Below the pieces are notes generated by a model. That model searched no databases and was not told the origin of the DNA. It saw only the letters and a program-made list of their open reading frames with translations. From Jacaranda mimosifolia (taxonomy: Eukaryota > Streptophyta > Magnoliopsida > Lamiales > Bignoniaceae), in the NCBI GenBank assembly GCA_018894105.1, contig CM032118.1, forward strand, positions 29,678,690-29,742,689: 64,000 nt of DNA. Reading direction: 5' to 3'. Both the position numbers and the translations under genes were made by a program. This document shows, piece after piece, positions 37,087-48,921 of the stretch (its first letter is position 1; each line of letters starts with the position of its first letter).

Positions 37087-39210
37087 TAGCAGTATATTGC
37101 ATCTGCTAGCCAATAAAATTTTTATCTATATTATTATAAAAATAAAAATCCGTTTTGTATCTAAAATAGAAGTTATTTTTGTTCAGTTATATAATTTGTC
37201 CTTTTAATTATTCCAACAACAAAAACTGATAATATAGTTTGAAGGATAAATTGGAGAATTCAACATAAAAAAGATAGTTTGGATACGAAAAAAAAAAAAG
37301 ATAGTTTGGACACTAAAATTTTTATAACATAAAATAATTAAAATATTTATTTATCTTCTTAAATTTATAATATTTTAAATGTATTTGTTTAGAATAGATA
37401 AATTATAATTTTATCAAAACAAATATTTTCAATATAAAAAAAAAGTAATCTAATTCAATATTTTCACATAAAAACAAATATTTTTTTATAAAATAAACTT
37501 TTGCTACTAAAAGAATAACTAACCCAATTCAATTTTTTTATTAAACAAACTTATTTTTATCAAATGAATTTTTATCACACTTTTTTGGTAATTTTTTTGG
37601 TTTTGGTTAATTGTAGAACCTTACACACATATTCATTCAATTTTATTTAATTGTAGAACCTCTTTTCTCAGTTAACGTAATATAATTTTATCTCTTTTTA
37701 CTTTTTAATTTAAAGTTCATCTTGTAAAAAGTTTGTAATATTTTTTTTTTCATAACACACATCTTTATATTATCTTTATTTCATTTTTGTTCTAAATTAA
37801 TTAGTTATTGTTCTAATATATTTAAACTTTCTATTAATGTTATTGCTTTATTATTCTCTCAATATTTATATAAAATTTACGTTTTATGGCCAACTTAAGA
37901 TTGTAAATTTTATATTAATTAAAAATACCAGCATACAGTATTTTTTATTTTAATTAATTATATATTATGATTCATTTTTGATACTATTATCAAATATTTT
38001 TATATGTTCATATAAGAATTTATTTCTAATGTTGAATTTATATTTTACTATTATTTTAATTTCAGTTCTTTCAATTTATCTAAATTAAAAAAATTATATA
38101 TACTTCATATTTCAGTAATGTGCCTCGAATATATGATGCTATAAAATATCTAAAATTAATATTGCAATTTTTTATTAATTTGTTGAAATTGTTCTAATTT
38201 TCTTAACAAAATGAATGAAGAATACTATACTTTTGAATAATTTATTAGCACTTGATTTACCCATTTATAATTATGTGCACATAAGAAATTTTTTTATTTT
38301 TTATTTTTTGTATATAACATCATTTTCCTTGATAAGTTTATTCTTATTGGTTAAATCTTTACTTATTTATAATATTTTTTATAAGAAAATTATGTTATTT
38401 TTCTTTTGATAAATAAATAACTTATTTATAGAAAACTATGTATATACGTACAGGTAGAAATCAAATTTTCATGCTAAATAAATGCCTTTAACATAATTGA
38501 TATATTTCATATTTAGTAATTCATATTCACTTTGATAATATTAACTATTAAAATTAAATGAATATGCAAAGTAATGAAATTATCTAAAGAATGTGAGCTT
38601 GAAAAAATATTAACCTATTTTTTTTCATCTAAAGAACCAAATATTTTGGTTTTTTTAATTTAATTAAATATTTTTATCCAAAAAAGTTAAATATTTATCC
38701 CAATAAAGTAGTGGATAACTAAATTATTTTAAAACAACAATTGATTTTCATATTTAATAAATTCTTTTGTATTTATATGGAAATAATCACTTTATTTTTA
38801 GTTGAAGTAATACAATATCCAATTATTTTTAATAAGAAATTATTAAGTAAATAAAAATATTCAATCATTTGATCAAACAAATTATTTTTATATCATAATT
38901 AAATAATTATTTTCTTGACAACTTAGAATTTTAAATATATATATATATAAGTTTTAGGTAATTTATATTAAATAGATTTCAAAAGTAATAAAAAAAAAAT
39001 ACTTAACAACCACAACTATCTCTTACTATTGTGATTCCCATAAAAATTATTACAACTTATTTGCTGCTTATGAAAAAGACAGACACATATTATATGAAAT
39101 ATCAAATCATCACTTCCTTATTAAAGAGTTAGAAATTTGAGAAATGAAAAATTATAAATTAATTGATATGTAAAATTTTAGATAAAATCATATATATATA
39201 GAATATAACC
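37087..39210. other. AT-rich intergenic stretch
   Basis: No gene, RNA or defined repeat recognised in about 2.1 kb of very AT-rich sequence. Confidence 0.4.
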
Positions 39211-39220
39211 CCCCCCCCCC

Positions 39221-39560
39221 CTTCCTACAAGTTGTCGTAGAAAACACCTTTTGAATGGACTAAAAGAACTTCGGGATCATCGATCTCTTCCTTAAAGATT
39301 GAGATGAATCGATGTCGGTCAATAGTGTGAAAAAACTTTCTAATGTCGAATTCCAAAAACCAAGTAGAGGTTGTTCACTTTTCTTTGATCTATCTTAGGA
39401 CCGAGTGACAGCCTCAACCCCAACAGAAGTGTCATGTGTTTGGAAACTCAAGATCTTAAATGGATTTGAGTACCATTCTGCTTGCATGTTTCATGATCCT
39501 TTCTACAAGTAGAACTCCAATAAGAAGTCCAAACTTTGATCCTTATTTGTTTCTTCATAT
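39221..39560 (-). pseudogene. matR: nuclear copy of mitochondrial matR fragment
   Basis: One minus-strand frame reads MVLKSI, then after a stop DLEFPNT, GCHSVLR, IKEK and WFLEFDIRKFFHTIDRHRFI followed by SIFKEEIDDP. This is the plant mitochondrial group II intron maturase matR, reverse transcriptase region, as I remember the family. At least five in-frame stops are present, so it is dead. Homology fades at the left near the C run at 39211-39220 (the LVGG part) and at the right near 39560. matR normally lies within a nad1 intron in the mitochondrion, so this is a nuclear mitochondrial insertion. The number of changes suggests it is not recent. Confidence 0.8.
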
Positions 39561-40461
39561 TATAAAGGGGAGCAAAGCCTGTTTTTTGCTCCCTCTATTG
39601 ATAGATTACAAGCCATCTTGCCTTCGCTTTGAAGAATTTATTTTAAATGTAAAAGGTTACTTACTATACTATGTATAAACACTCAGTTTTATTTTTATAT
39701 TATTAATTTGAATTACTTTAGCTTTTTGGTATTATAATAATGGAGAACACATTTTTAATTATTTGAAGTAAATTTTTTAATGTGGGACATATATATAGAA
39801 GACATATTGAAAATTTTCAAAAGCTTGATAAATGACCACTCAAATAGCAAATGATACTAATTTTTATATTTTACGATATATTTAGTTACATAATTTTATA
39901 ATTATATCGTGTACAATTATTTTTATATTTTTTCTTATAATAATTCATAAAAGAATATTTTTACAAATATCCATTAAATTATTCGTATATTTTTATATAC
40001 TTATAAAAGAAATTTATGATAGATTGATATTTTATTTTGAATTAAATATTAAAAATTTACTTATAATTTTAAGATTATGTATATAATACATGTTATTTGA
40101 TAATTTCAAAAATAATAAAATAACTATACATATAAATAAAAAATAAATAAATTTTACATATCAGAGTTATACGAAATATTAAGAGATATTTTAGTTCATA
40201 AAACATTGAATGTTACAAGCTACTCATTTAATTGGTGATCATATAATAATCTAATATAAGTTATTTTAATAGATAAAGTATAAAGAGATTATATATTTAC
40301 TCTAATAAAAATATGTAACATTTCTAAAATCTCAAATGTCATGAAAGTTATAACCGCAACTTTCATATGATTGACAAACTAGAAGAAAAAGCTTTACATT
40401 TTCAAAAAAAGGAGATCTTATTTAAAAAATACCAAAACTTATTTTCATTTTATGAATAGTC
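39561..40461. other. AT-rich intergenic stretch
   Basis: No gene recognised. The beginning might include more worn mitochondrial sequence, which I cannot show. Confidence 0.35.
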
Positions 40462-40594
40462 CCCACATCTAGGCATGGAAATAGGTCAAGCCTATTATGT
40501 AAATAAGAAGCCCGAGCCTGGCCTAGCCTTTTTTTAAGGTCAGGCCTAGCCACTTTAATAAATTCAAAAGCCTTGATTTGGCTTGAAAACTTAT

Positions 40595-41025
40595 GGCTAT
40601 GTTTGGTTGCAAATTACCAATTTATTTCCCAACTCTCAGAATATAAATAAACAAATCATATACATTTCCTAACCTCACTCTCAAAATACACTCAAAAAGG
40701 CTTAAAATATCCTTCCAATTCATTTCCTACACATTCCCTAATGTCTAGCCCTCTTATTTTTTCACCTCCTACCCAATCTATATACACACATATATAAATA
40801 ATTTTAAAATATCAATTCCACTCTACCAACATAACAAATAAGTTATTAATGTTGCATCTTCTTCTCTCCCAAAACACAACTAAACAAACAATTTTCTCTC
40901 AAAACACTCTACACTTACCACCTAAAATACAAATAAACAATCATCACATTCCCAATCCCACTTTCCAAAAACCATTTTGCCAAAATATTTTAACAAAATG
41001 CTCCAATTTACAGCCAAACATAGCC
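40595..41025. mobile_element. MITE with GGCTATGTTTGG ends
   Basis: GGCTATGTTTGGTTG at the left is mirrored by CAGCCAAACATAGCC at the right. TAT stands on both outer sides, a likely 3-base duplication, which would fit a PIF/Harbinger-type element. The same end sequence occurs at 53095. No ORF of its own. Confidence 0.75.
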
Positions 41026-41708
41026 TATGTAAAAAAGTCCATTTTCTATTAAAGTTCCAATTAGGCTTAAACATTACATAAGTCCAGGCTTTTTAATAAG
41101 TTCGAATTTGTAATGAACTTTAATATGTCTAGCTATTTAATAGGCCTGAAAATTATGTATACTATGAAAGCGTATATAGACAATAGCCAAAAAGATAAAA
41201 AAATTGATACATAGTTATGAAATTTAAAATTAAAGTATAAAATAGTTGTATAAATAATTTTAAAATATCAATTCCACTCTACCAACATAACAAACAAGTT
41301 ATTAATGTTGCATCTTCTTCTCTCCCAAAACACAACTAAACAAATAATTTTCTCCCAAAACACTCTACACTTACCACCTAAAATATAAATAAACAATCAT
41401 CACATTCCCAATCCCACTTTCCAAAAACCATTTTGCCAAAATATTTTAACAAAATGCTCCAATTTACAGCCAAAGATAGCCTATGCAAAAGTCCATTTTC
41501 TATTAAAGTTCCAATTAGGCTTAAACATTACATAAGTCCAGGTTTTTTAATAAGTTCGAATTTGTAATGAACTTTAATATGTCTAGCTATTTAATAGACC
41601 TGAAAATTATGTATATTATGAAAGCGTATATAGACAATAGCCAAAAAGATAAAAAAAATTGATACATAGTTATGAAATTTAAAATTAAAGTATAAAATAG
41701 TTGTATAT
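40796..41708. repeat. tandem duplication, 2 x about 457 bases
   Basis: 40796-41252 and 41253-41708 are direct copies differing by only a few substitutions and small indels (for example AATAGGCCTG against AATAGACCTG). The copied unit starts inside the MITE at 40595 and runs past its right end, so the duplication is younger than the MITE insertion. Confidence 0.9.
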
Positions 41709-42019
41709 AAATAAAAGTTACATAGATATAGAGCTAAAAGTAAACTAACATACTTTAATTAAATAATGATTAAACGCTAAAAGCTATTTTATATTAACTT
41801 ATAAATAAAGTTAATTAAAGTAAAAGTTATCTTACAAAGAATGATAAACATGCCAACTTGTTAGGCATGTGGGTTTTTAAAATAGCCTAAGTCTAGCCTA
41901 TTTAATGCGAAAGGCTATTTTATAAGTCTTAACTTAGCCTTTTTATTCAATAGTCTAGACTTAGCTACGCCATAGGCCCTTGACGCGTAGCCTAACCTAT
42001 TCTCATCCCTACCTACATC

Positions 42020-42394
42020 ATTTTTAAAGTTTGAAGTCACCATCCCAACTTTGTTTTTGGAGTTCACTCCTCACTCACTTGATTTGACCAAAATACTCCC
42101 AGATTAGTTATTTCTTTTTTCTTTTCTCTTTCTTTTTTAGCTTAGGACTCTTTCTCCCCCCCCCCCCCTCTACTGGTAATACCCAGCTCTCATGCTCTCT
42201 ACCTTTCTTTTCTGCGAACACATCAAGACATCATCTGTTATTTTTTTTCACAATTCATGACTAATTTCAACAAGATGAACCGAATATATGTGGCCTAACT
42301 CTTTTGCATTTTGGTTGTAAGCCCCTTTTTTATATTTGCCCTTTGTTGTATCTATGTTCTTTTAGGTTTTATCATGAGATAGTTCTACCTCTTT
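42020..42394. other. non-coding stretch with C run
   Basis: C run near 42155-42167; no gene recognised. It may contain the far end of the gypsy remnant described next, whose second LTR I cannot locate. Confidence 0.35.
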
Positions 42395-43470
42395 ACTTTT
42401 TTTGAGTAACCCTTGGGATCTTACCATGGGGATGTTTGTTTACAAGCCCTCTTAGAAGCCGTACAACTGATGTAATTTTTACGAGCCCCTTTGGGGGTCT
42501 CATATGAAACTTGATTTCTATAAGCTTCCTTGAAGGTCTTTCAGCAAACTTGATTTTTGCAAGCTTTATTGGGGGTCTAACGACGAACTTCATCTTTTCA
42601 AGCCTGCTTGGAGGTCTTATAATAGACTTGGTTCTACAAGCCTCATTGGAGGTCTTACTACAAACTTAAATTCTATAAACCCACTCGGGACTCATATAGC
42701 AGACGTGATTACTATGTGCCCTCTAAGGGGTCTGATAGCAGTTTTTGTTTTGGTTTGGGCCCTCATTGAGGATCCTATAGGAGTCTTCAGTTTGTTATGG
42801 CCCCTTTGGGGGTCTTGTAGCAATCTTCATTTTCTGTGGGCCTCCTTGGGGGTTCTATAATATCTTCGTTGCTACACACATTATTTGAGGATTTGTGGTG
42901 GTCTTTGTTAGTTTGCCAGTTGCCCCTTTTGGATCTCATAGTGGTGGTTTTTGTGGTTTGCCACGAGCCTGCTTAAGGTCTTATAATGGTCTTTATTTGT
43001 TGCTCCATGTGCTTAAGGTCTTACCATAATATGTGCATAGGATTTGATGCTTCGTGCGCCTGGGGTCTTACTACAAAGCGTGCCTAGAATCATAGTGCAA
43101 GCAAAACCTCCATGCAATTGGGACTTTATCATGATACGCACCGAAGATCTTACTCCGAGCCAAAGATTAGTGCTTCTTGGATCTTATTGCGTTGCACGCC
43201 CAAGATCTTACCGTAAAAGAAGTTCTATGCAACTGGGATCTAACTATGATACATCCCAAGGATCTTATAATAAGCCAAAAGTTTGCGCACTTGGGATCTA
43301 TAGAGATGCGAGCCCAAGATCTTACCACAAGCTAAAGTTTCATGCACCTATGATCTTACCATAATGCAGGCCTAGGGACTTACTACAAGATGAAATCCCA
43401 CTTGAAATCTTACAGCGATGTACGCCTAAGATCTTACTTCAAACTACTTGTTTCGTGGAGAGAATCCCTT
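42395..43470 (-). repeat. degenerate tandem array in gypsy remnant
   Basis: More than a dozen imperfect units of about 55-75 bases run head to tail. In the first part the core is GGGGGTCTTATAGCAAACTT with GCAAGCC-like joints. After about 43000 the units turn into a variant with CCCAAGATCTTACCACAAGC and CATGCACTTGGGATCT. It adjoins minus-strand gypsy coding remnants. Tandem arrays in the non-coding part of Tat/Retand elements are known, so this is probably the 3' non-coding region of that element. Confidence 0.75.
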
Positions 43471-44224
43471 GGGGTCTCTAGCAGAGTTGATATTCTATCG
43501 AAGGAGCCCGTTGAAGTCTCCCGCGGAGTTGATATTCCATAAAGGGACCTGTTTGGGTCTTTGCAGAGTTGTTATTTTTGCATGCCTCTCGAGGTCTTTA
43601 TCATAAGGATGTTATTCCTAAGAGAATATTAGTTTACAATAAATAGAGACAAGTGTTATTAAGGATGAATCAAAATAATTCATTGAAATTCAAAATGATA
43701 TTTGTTGTCTCTCAAGTTCAGATGAATTTTATTTGTAACAAAGACCATGCTGATTTACGCGCTTTCTTAGATTTTGGGCATTCTTAGTTTGGAATGACGA
43801 TTTCCATTATGCACTGTAAAACCTGTGTATAACTCTATTCGTGTGTCCTTCTGAGAGGCCCTTCCCCTTTTGCATCTAGCTTCCCAATGGATCATGAAAT
43901 TTTTCCTATCCTCATCATTGAGACTCCAACTCAGAGATTCCTCAGGTATACTTGAGTGATGTATGTATGAATCCTCATAGTTTTGTGAACCTCTTTAGCA
44001 TTCTATTTTTAGCACCTCTTGTCTTTGGATTCCCATCTTCAACTTTGGAGGTGTTTGCTATATTACTTGGGGTAACTTCCACCTCTTTAGGAGTTTCTTC
44101 CGTTCCAAGCTTGCATTCATCTACCCTTTACTTTTAGTTGCTTTCCTCCATGATTTCTCCACTAGCCCTGACTAGGGAAGTGTTGATCTTCTATAGTCAA
44201 ACATTATATGTGCTTAGTTAGAAT

Positions 44225-45715
44225 GAAGCATCATGGAGAATGATGTCTATGGGGCTCCTACTCCCACTGTCTATTAAGACCCTTTCTGCTTAGGAATAGG
44301 CAAGAGAGGTCGAGATTATTAGGGTGGTAGGGTGTTTGTCTCTTCTTGCCTCCATGTCTCCTTCTCTAAGGGTGACATCGGATGGTAGGGGACACTCCTT
44401 GCCTACACAAGAAGCTAATTCAAGCAATCAGGCTTACACCTACGTTGTAGCTCTAATGAGGAGCTTTCAGGCGCTAGCAGATTCACTTTGTATGTGTTTG
44501 CTAGAAGTTATTGATATAACCATGTGACCGATAGTTTGTTAGCTATGTGTTGTTGCGACTCTTTTTGAGACTCTAATTCCTACTTTTAAGCGTCTTTCGA
44601 CAATCCTTCACACTCTATGTCTAGGTCGCTTTTTGTTATTATCTCGTTGTTTAGCTATAAACTCTCCTAGGTCTCCTTGTTGGACCAACCTTTTGATCTT
44701 CTCATTTAGGTAGTTACATTTTTTGGTAGTGCATCCTTTGTCGTGATTGAAATACTAAAATTTCTTTGAATTCTAACTCTTGGGATTGTCCACCATCTTT
44801 TGGGTAGTTGGGCGCCTTTGTGGCCGCCCATTATGAGAGATCTACCTTGCCTTTTGGGATAATCTATTATCTTTTATGGTTCTCTATGGGAGTTGTTATT
44901 TCTCCAACATATATATACTTTCGGCTTAGAATATGTGCTCCTCCAAAATAGTTGGCACTTAACGCTCGGACACCTTGCATTCATGTGTTTCAAGTTCCGA
45001 TATATGTTACTAGAGTTCTAGATTAATGTGAGAAATGTAATGTACTGCATGAACAAAGATATCCCATAGGCTTTCCCTTTCCTTTTACTTTATGGTGAAC
45101 GAGTGGGCTGTAGTCTTGGGTACATCTAGTTGGCAAAAAAGTTATCCAAGAGATGTTGTGCTAACCTATCTAATTGGGTGATAATTCCAATAGGCATCGA
45201 TTGAGTTGGTTGAAGGCATGCTCTGTTAGGCGTACATCTCCAAGCACACCATATCGTATCTAAATACTCTTGAGGATTTTCAATTCCATATAACTTTGAG
45301 AGATTGGTCACCTTGAATATGTGATTGGCAATAGTGGTGGCCGACCGTGGGGCTCTAGCACTTATTAGGCTTTGGGTACAGCCATGGGGCCACCTTTTTC
45401 TCTGATCCAGTCACCACAGGGGCGACTAAACTTCAGGGAGGCGACAATAGTCACTCCCATCTTACTCTAGGCGCTCGGGGTCTATCGGCCAATAAACATT
45501 ATTGTATGAGATACATGTCCATCTTGTTTGCTGAATTCTGTGTCGAGGCATCTCTTGTCAATGTTGTTGTGGCCTCTCATGTAATTTGTAGCATTGGTAC
45601 TCCAGGGGAAGGAGCTTGCTGCTTAGGCGGTACCTCCATTGCTAAGGGCATACTTAGCGCTTGTTCAATGTTGGGAAGGGTTGTACATCCAATCGGTTGC
45701 TCTTTGGATTCTCTC
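44225..45715 (-). pseudogene. gypsy gag-protease remnant (second Tat-like element)
   Basis: Minus-strand pieces in order are YGIENPQEYLDTIW (gag, near 45250-45300) with RLAQHLLDNFFAN, YFNHDKGCTTKKCNYLNEKI with RLVQQGDLGEFI (gag C-terminus, about 44655-44760), and VLIDSGSRSPIDIILHDASF (protease active site, near 44225-44290). The last two match in order and character the blocks of the first gypsy element at 12640-12740 and 12240. Stops and frameshifts are frequent. No RT or integrase was recognised between 43470 and 44225, so the remnant lacks pol or it is too worn to read. Confidence 0.75.
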
Positions 45716-45815
45716 ATATGAGTGCAATTGGGTGTTAGAGTCTAGAAACCTAGCTCTCATCTACATTCTTAGTGTTTTGTACGTTAGAAGGGAATTTTTC
45801 ATAGACAGCACGAAA

Positions 45816-46687
45816 TGATATTTGATGGAAAAGGAGTTTAGGATCCTTTCCATAAATTAGTATGTGTCGAGCTTCTGCTTCTAAAATGCGCTTTCATAGA
45901 GTTAGGACTCGAGTTGAAAAAATTATTTTTTTTTTGTTCCAAAAATAGGAATTTTATTGATCATCTAACGAAAATGATTACATCAAGGTGGTAGCATTTT
46001 TTCGTTTACATCAAAGTGGTAGCATCAGGGAGGAGTTTAGACTCCTTTACAAAATTCTCAAACCAAAAGGAAGAAGAAAATCATTAAAGAAAGTATGTTA
46101 GAAAAGGAAAATGTAGTGCATTTTTGCGGCCAACTTTATGTAGCCTTTGGCCAATGGTTAATTATAGTAAATTCCTATGCAATTTTGTCAAAAATCATGC
46201 CATCTATCTCCAGCTCAATTATGGGTATCGTAACCCCATTTCAACACTTTCCAGCACCAATCCTGTCCCTTTATTATTATATTCCATGCTCCACAAATAT
46301 CCATCTTGTGCAAGGATCGAGTCCACATAATAGTAGTCAGCAGTTTTGGAATATATGCAGCCAACACATGAATCTGAGTCCTCATGAGAACAAGTTTCCA
46401 GCAGTAATTTTTGCCCTTTAGCGTAGTGCAAGTATCAAATCTACTTCCAAACAAATTTTCAGCAATAAAAATTTTTCGAGTTGAAAAAATTATTGCTTCC
46501 ACGTTTTTTTGATTTTAGGGGACGATTTTTATACTAGTTGAGTCTTTCATGGGCTTGGACTTATTCAGAATGGGAGCACATCTTGAATGAGCTTAATTTG
46601 ATAGGCTATGACTCTTTTTGTTTAATTAATTTGGTCTCTCATTGAATTTTCACTTTTATGCCCCTATGGCTTTAATTGGGCACATCA
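45816..46687 (-). repeat. probable 5' LTR of second gypsy remnant, split by a cDNA insertion
   Basis: On the minus strand, TTTCGTGCTGTCTATGAAAA (45796-45815) occupies the primer-site position and resembles the leader of the first gypsy element. A TATA box (AGTATAAAAATC on the minus strand, near 46526-46537) lies inside. Outer limit at 46687 is a guess. Without the 549-base insertion and one copy of its duplication the LTR would be about 305 bases. Confidence 0.5.
45928..46476 (-). pseudogene. retroposed cDNA with poly(A) tail and 18-base duplication
   Basis: A 549-base insert is bounded by perfect copies of CGAGTTGAAAAAATTATT (45910-45927 and 46477-46494). Its minus strand ends in a poly(A) run (T run at 45928-45935), preceded by AATAAA about 20 bases earlier. 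This is the signature of LINE-driven retroposition of a transcript. The 5' half carries open stretches in two overlapping frames, one reading SCVGCIYSKTADYYYVDSIL and then QDGYLWSMEYNNKGTGLVLE. I do not recognise the source gene. The 3' half looks like a 3' untranslated region. The insertion is 5' truncated or a short transcript. Confidence 0.85.
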
Positions 46688-46689
46688 AT

Positions 46690-47090
46690 ATATATAATAC
46701 TCTAACAAATTAAAAATAACATAAAACTAAAAAAATAGTTTAAAAGTAAAAAAAAAAAAAATTGAATCTTTAATTTTAAAATTTTAAAATATGTATATAT
46801 AAATTTGTAAATAATGAGTTTTTTGCTAATAACATTTTTTTCTCATATTTAAAAAATTACAAGAATATTATATTTTTTAAAAATACTTCTTTGGTATTTT
46901 TAAATAATAAAATAATTATAGCAGATCTAATCTACGTTTGGGATGAGTGGAATTACGAATCTTCAAAACTATTGAGTTCTGAATTTTAACAAACCGACTC
47001 AAAGACCAATCCTTACCATACAAAAATTAAAATGCTAAATTAAATTCCTTAAGAAATAGACATCCCAACAAGAATAAGTTTAAAGATGGA
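46690..47090. other. AT-rich stretch
   Basis: No gene or repeat recognised. Confidence 0.35.
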
Positions 47091-47530
47091 GTAAGCATTC
47101 TCGCATGTAGCAATCACTAGGTAGTGATTAGTGTACGGGAACAGAATAAGGTGATAATGAAATGATTTTGAAAATGGAATGAAGATGGGAAATGAATAGT
47201 GATTGTATAACTTATCCTATACTTAATATGCACAACAAAAAAAATGAGAAAAAAATGGAGTTTTCATTCCTTAATTGATTCATTATGATTAATATTTAAC
47301 AATAAGCTATAGGAATGGAATGAAATTTTTTAAATGGTCAATTTACCCTTTTGTAGAATTTTATAAAATATAAACATGTATTAGTAAATCTTTTTATATA
47401 TTATTGTAAAAAAATAATTGTGCAATAAGTTTATAATTATGTATTTTTAATACACTTTTAATGTTATTCGAATTACATCAACAAATATATACATTTTATA
47501 TCTTATCAACTATGTTATACACGTTTACCC
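47090..47530. repeat. dispersed repeat, inverted relative to 2865-3300
   Basis: See the entry at 2865. The shared block TATCTTATCAACTATGTTAT lies near 47498-47517, and the other end has TACGGGAACAGAATAAGGTG near 47134. Ends undefined. Confidence 0.55.
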
Positions 47531-48545
47531 AAAAAAGGAAAAAAATAAACACAATTCCTTTGAAATTACTTGTTATGTAATTATAACTTAGTAAGCTCTT
47601 TTGAACTTTTTGATAAAATATTATTAAAAAATTAAAAAATATCTTATAACTAAAGTGTTTAACTTTTTTGTGATAGGGCTACAACACCTTGATTACACTT
47701 TTTTTATAAGTTTAATTTGAATAGTCGTTGATAAAATCTATGACTCTTTATTTATTGGTTTTGTATATATTTTTTAATCATTCGAAGATATGATGATATA
47801 ATTAATATTATAAATTATATATATTTCATTAGGCATGGATCAAGTTGATGATGCTTCTAATTTTTTTATTATAAAAATTGAGAGGTGCATAATTATTCTT
47901 ATATTTATTATTTATTATTTATTATTTTTATTTTTATAATAATTTATAACATTTTAATATTTTTATAATATTACTAAAAGATATATGAGTAAGATATACA
48001 GTTAGACAAAAATATGTAGCAATCAAATAAGTTGGAACATGATATCAAACATTTACAAATATGACTTTTATTTAATATAAATGTTTTTGTTAAATTTTGT
48101 AGAGTAATTTTGTCAAAGAAAAATATAGGTTTATTCCTAATGGATTGGAGATAATTAAACCCATAGGGAAGGAAAGGAATGGTTAAACGTGTGCTTTTGG
48201 CCTTTGGGATGGGGATTCCCGTGAGAATTCCCAAATCTAAATTATACCAAGCATGAATTTAGGAATGAATTTGAAAATGCTCATTCATTCTCATCTTATT
48301 TCTGCGTACCAACTATACCATAAGAATAATAGTGGCAGAGATGGCGTATGGTCTCATAGAGATTATATGGAAAGATACTTTTACTCAGTTGTAGTGAAAA
48401 AACTGGGGGAAGAAGAGAAAAAGAAAGAAAGAAAGAAACAAACAAACAAAAACTCGTGCACCTAAAAAGTAGTTCTTCATTTTCGGGTCTATTACCCATT
48501 AAAATGAACCATCAACATTGGACGCCCTTTTGACCCATTCATCTC
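47531..48545. other. AT-rich stretch
   Basis: No gene recognised. Around 48120-48250 the text (GGGATGGGGATTCCCGTG and similar) may be another worn MITE end. Confidence 0.35.
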
Positions 48546-48550
48546 CCCAA

Positions 48551-48850
48551 GAGCACCGTTTGGTTATGTTTTCATTTTTATTTTTTTAATTTTAATATTT
48601 TTAAAATTTAAAAAATAGTTAGAGAAAATGAGTTGAATATAAAATTTAATAGATTGTAGGTGTGAGAGAGAATTAGATAGAGAAGATATATAAGTTATTA
48701 GAAGAAAATATATTTAGTTAGAGGAAAATGTATTTTGAGAATAGAAATAAAAATATATTAGGTAAAAATATGTATAAATTGATGTGTTTCAATTTTTAAA
48801 TAGTAGAAAACATAAAAAGAAAATTTAAGAATAAAACCAAACAGGCGCTA
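48551..48850. mobile_element. MITE, GTTTGGTT-type ends
   Basis: GAGCACCGTTTGGTTATG at the left and (reverse complemented) TTAGCGCCTGTTTGGTTTTA at the right form imperfect inverted repeats. About 300 bases, no ORF. A relative in opposite orientation lies upstream of SUMO gene A (34640-34985). Confidence 0.6.
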
Positions 48851-48921
48851 AAGAAGCATTTACTTGACTTGTTGAGGTCGGATATACCAAATTATTTAAT
48901 CTAAAACCATTTGTATTCATC

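Larger units (their letters stand above)
40470..42011. mobile_element. hAT-like element containing a nested MITE and a tandem duplication
   Basis: Ends TAGGCATGGAAATAGGTCAA and (reverse complemented) TAGGGATGAGAATAGGTTAG are inverted repeats. Flanking 8-mers CCCACATC (40462-40469) and CCTACATC (42012-42019) differ at one base. The interior repeats the word for AGGCTA/TAGCCT near both ends. It has no transposase. It holds the MITE at 40595-41025 and the 457-base tandem duplication described separately. Confidence 0.75.

Noticed and set aside
43044..43364. 106-codon open frame with repeated residues
   Set aside because: It is a translation of the degenerate tandem array and not a protein-coding gene.
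42395..43470. CRISPR-like array
   Set aside because: The repeats are degenerate, have no unique spacers of constant length, and the genome is a plant.
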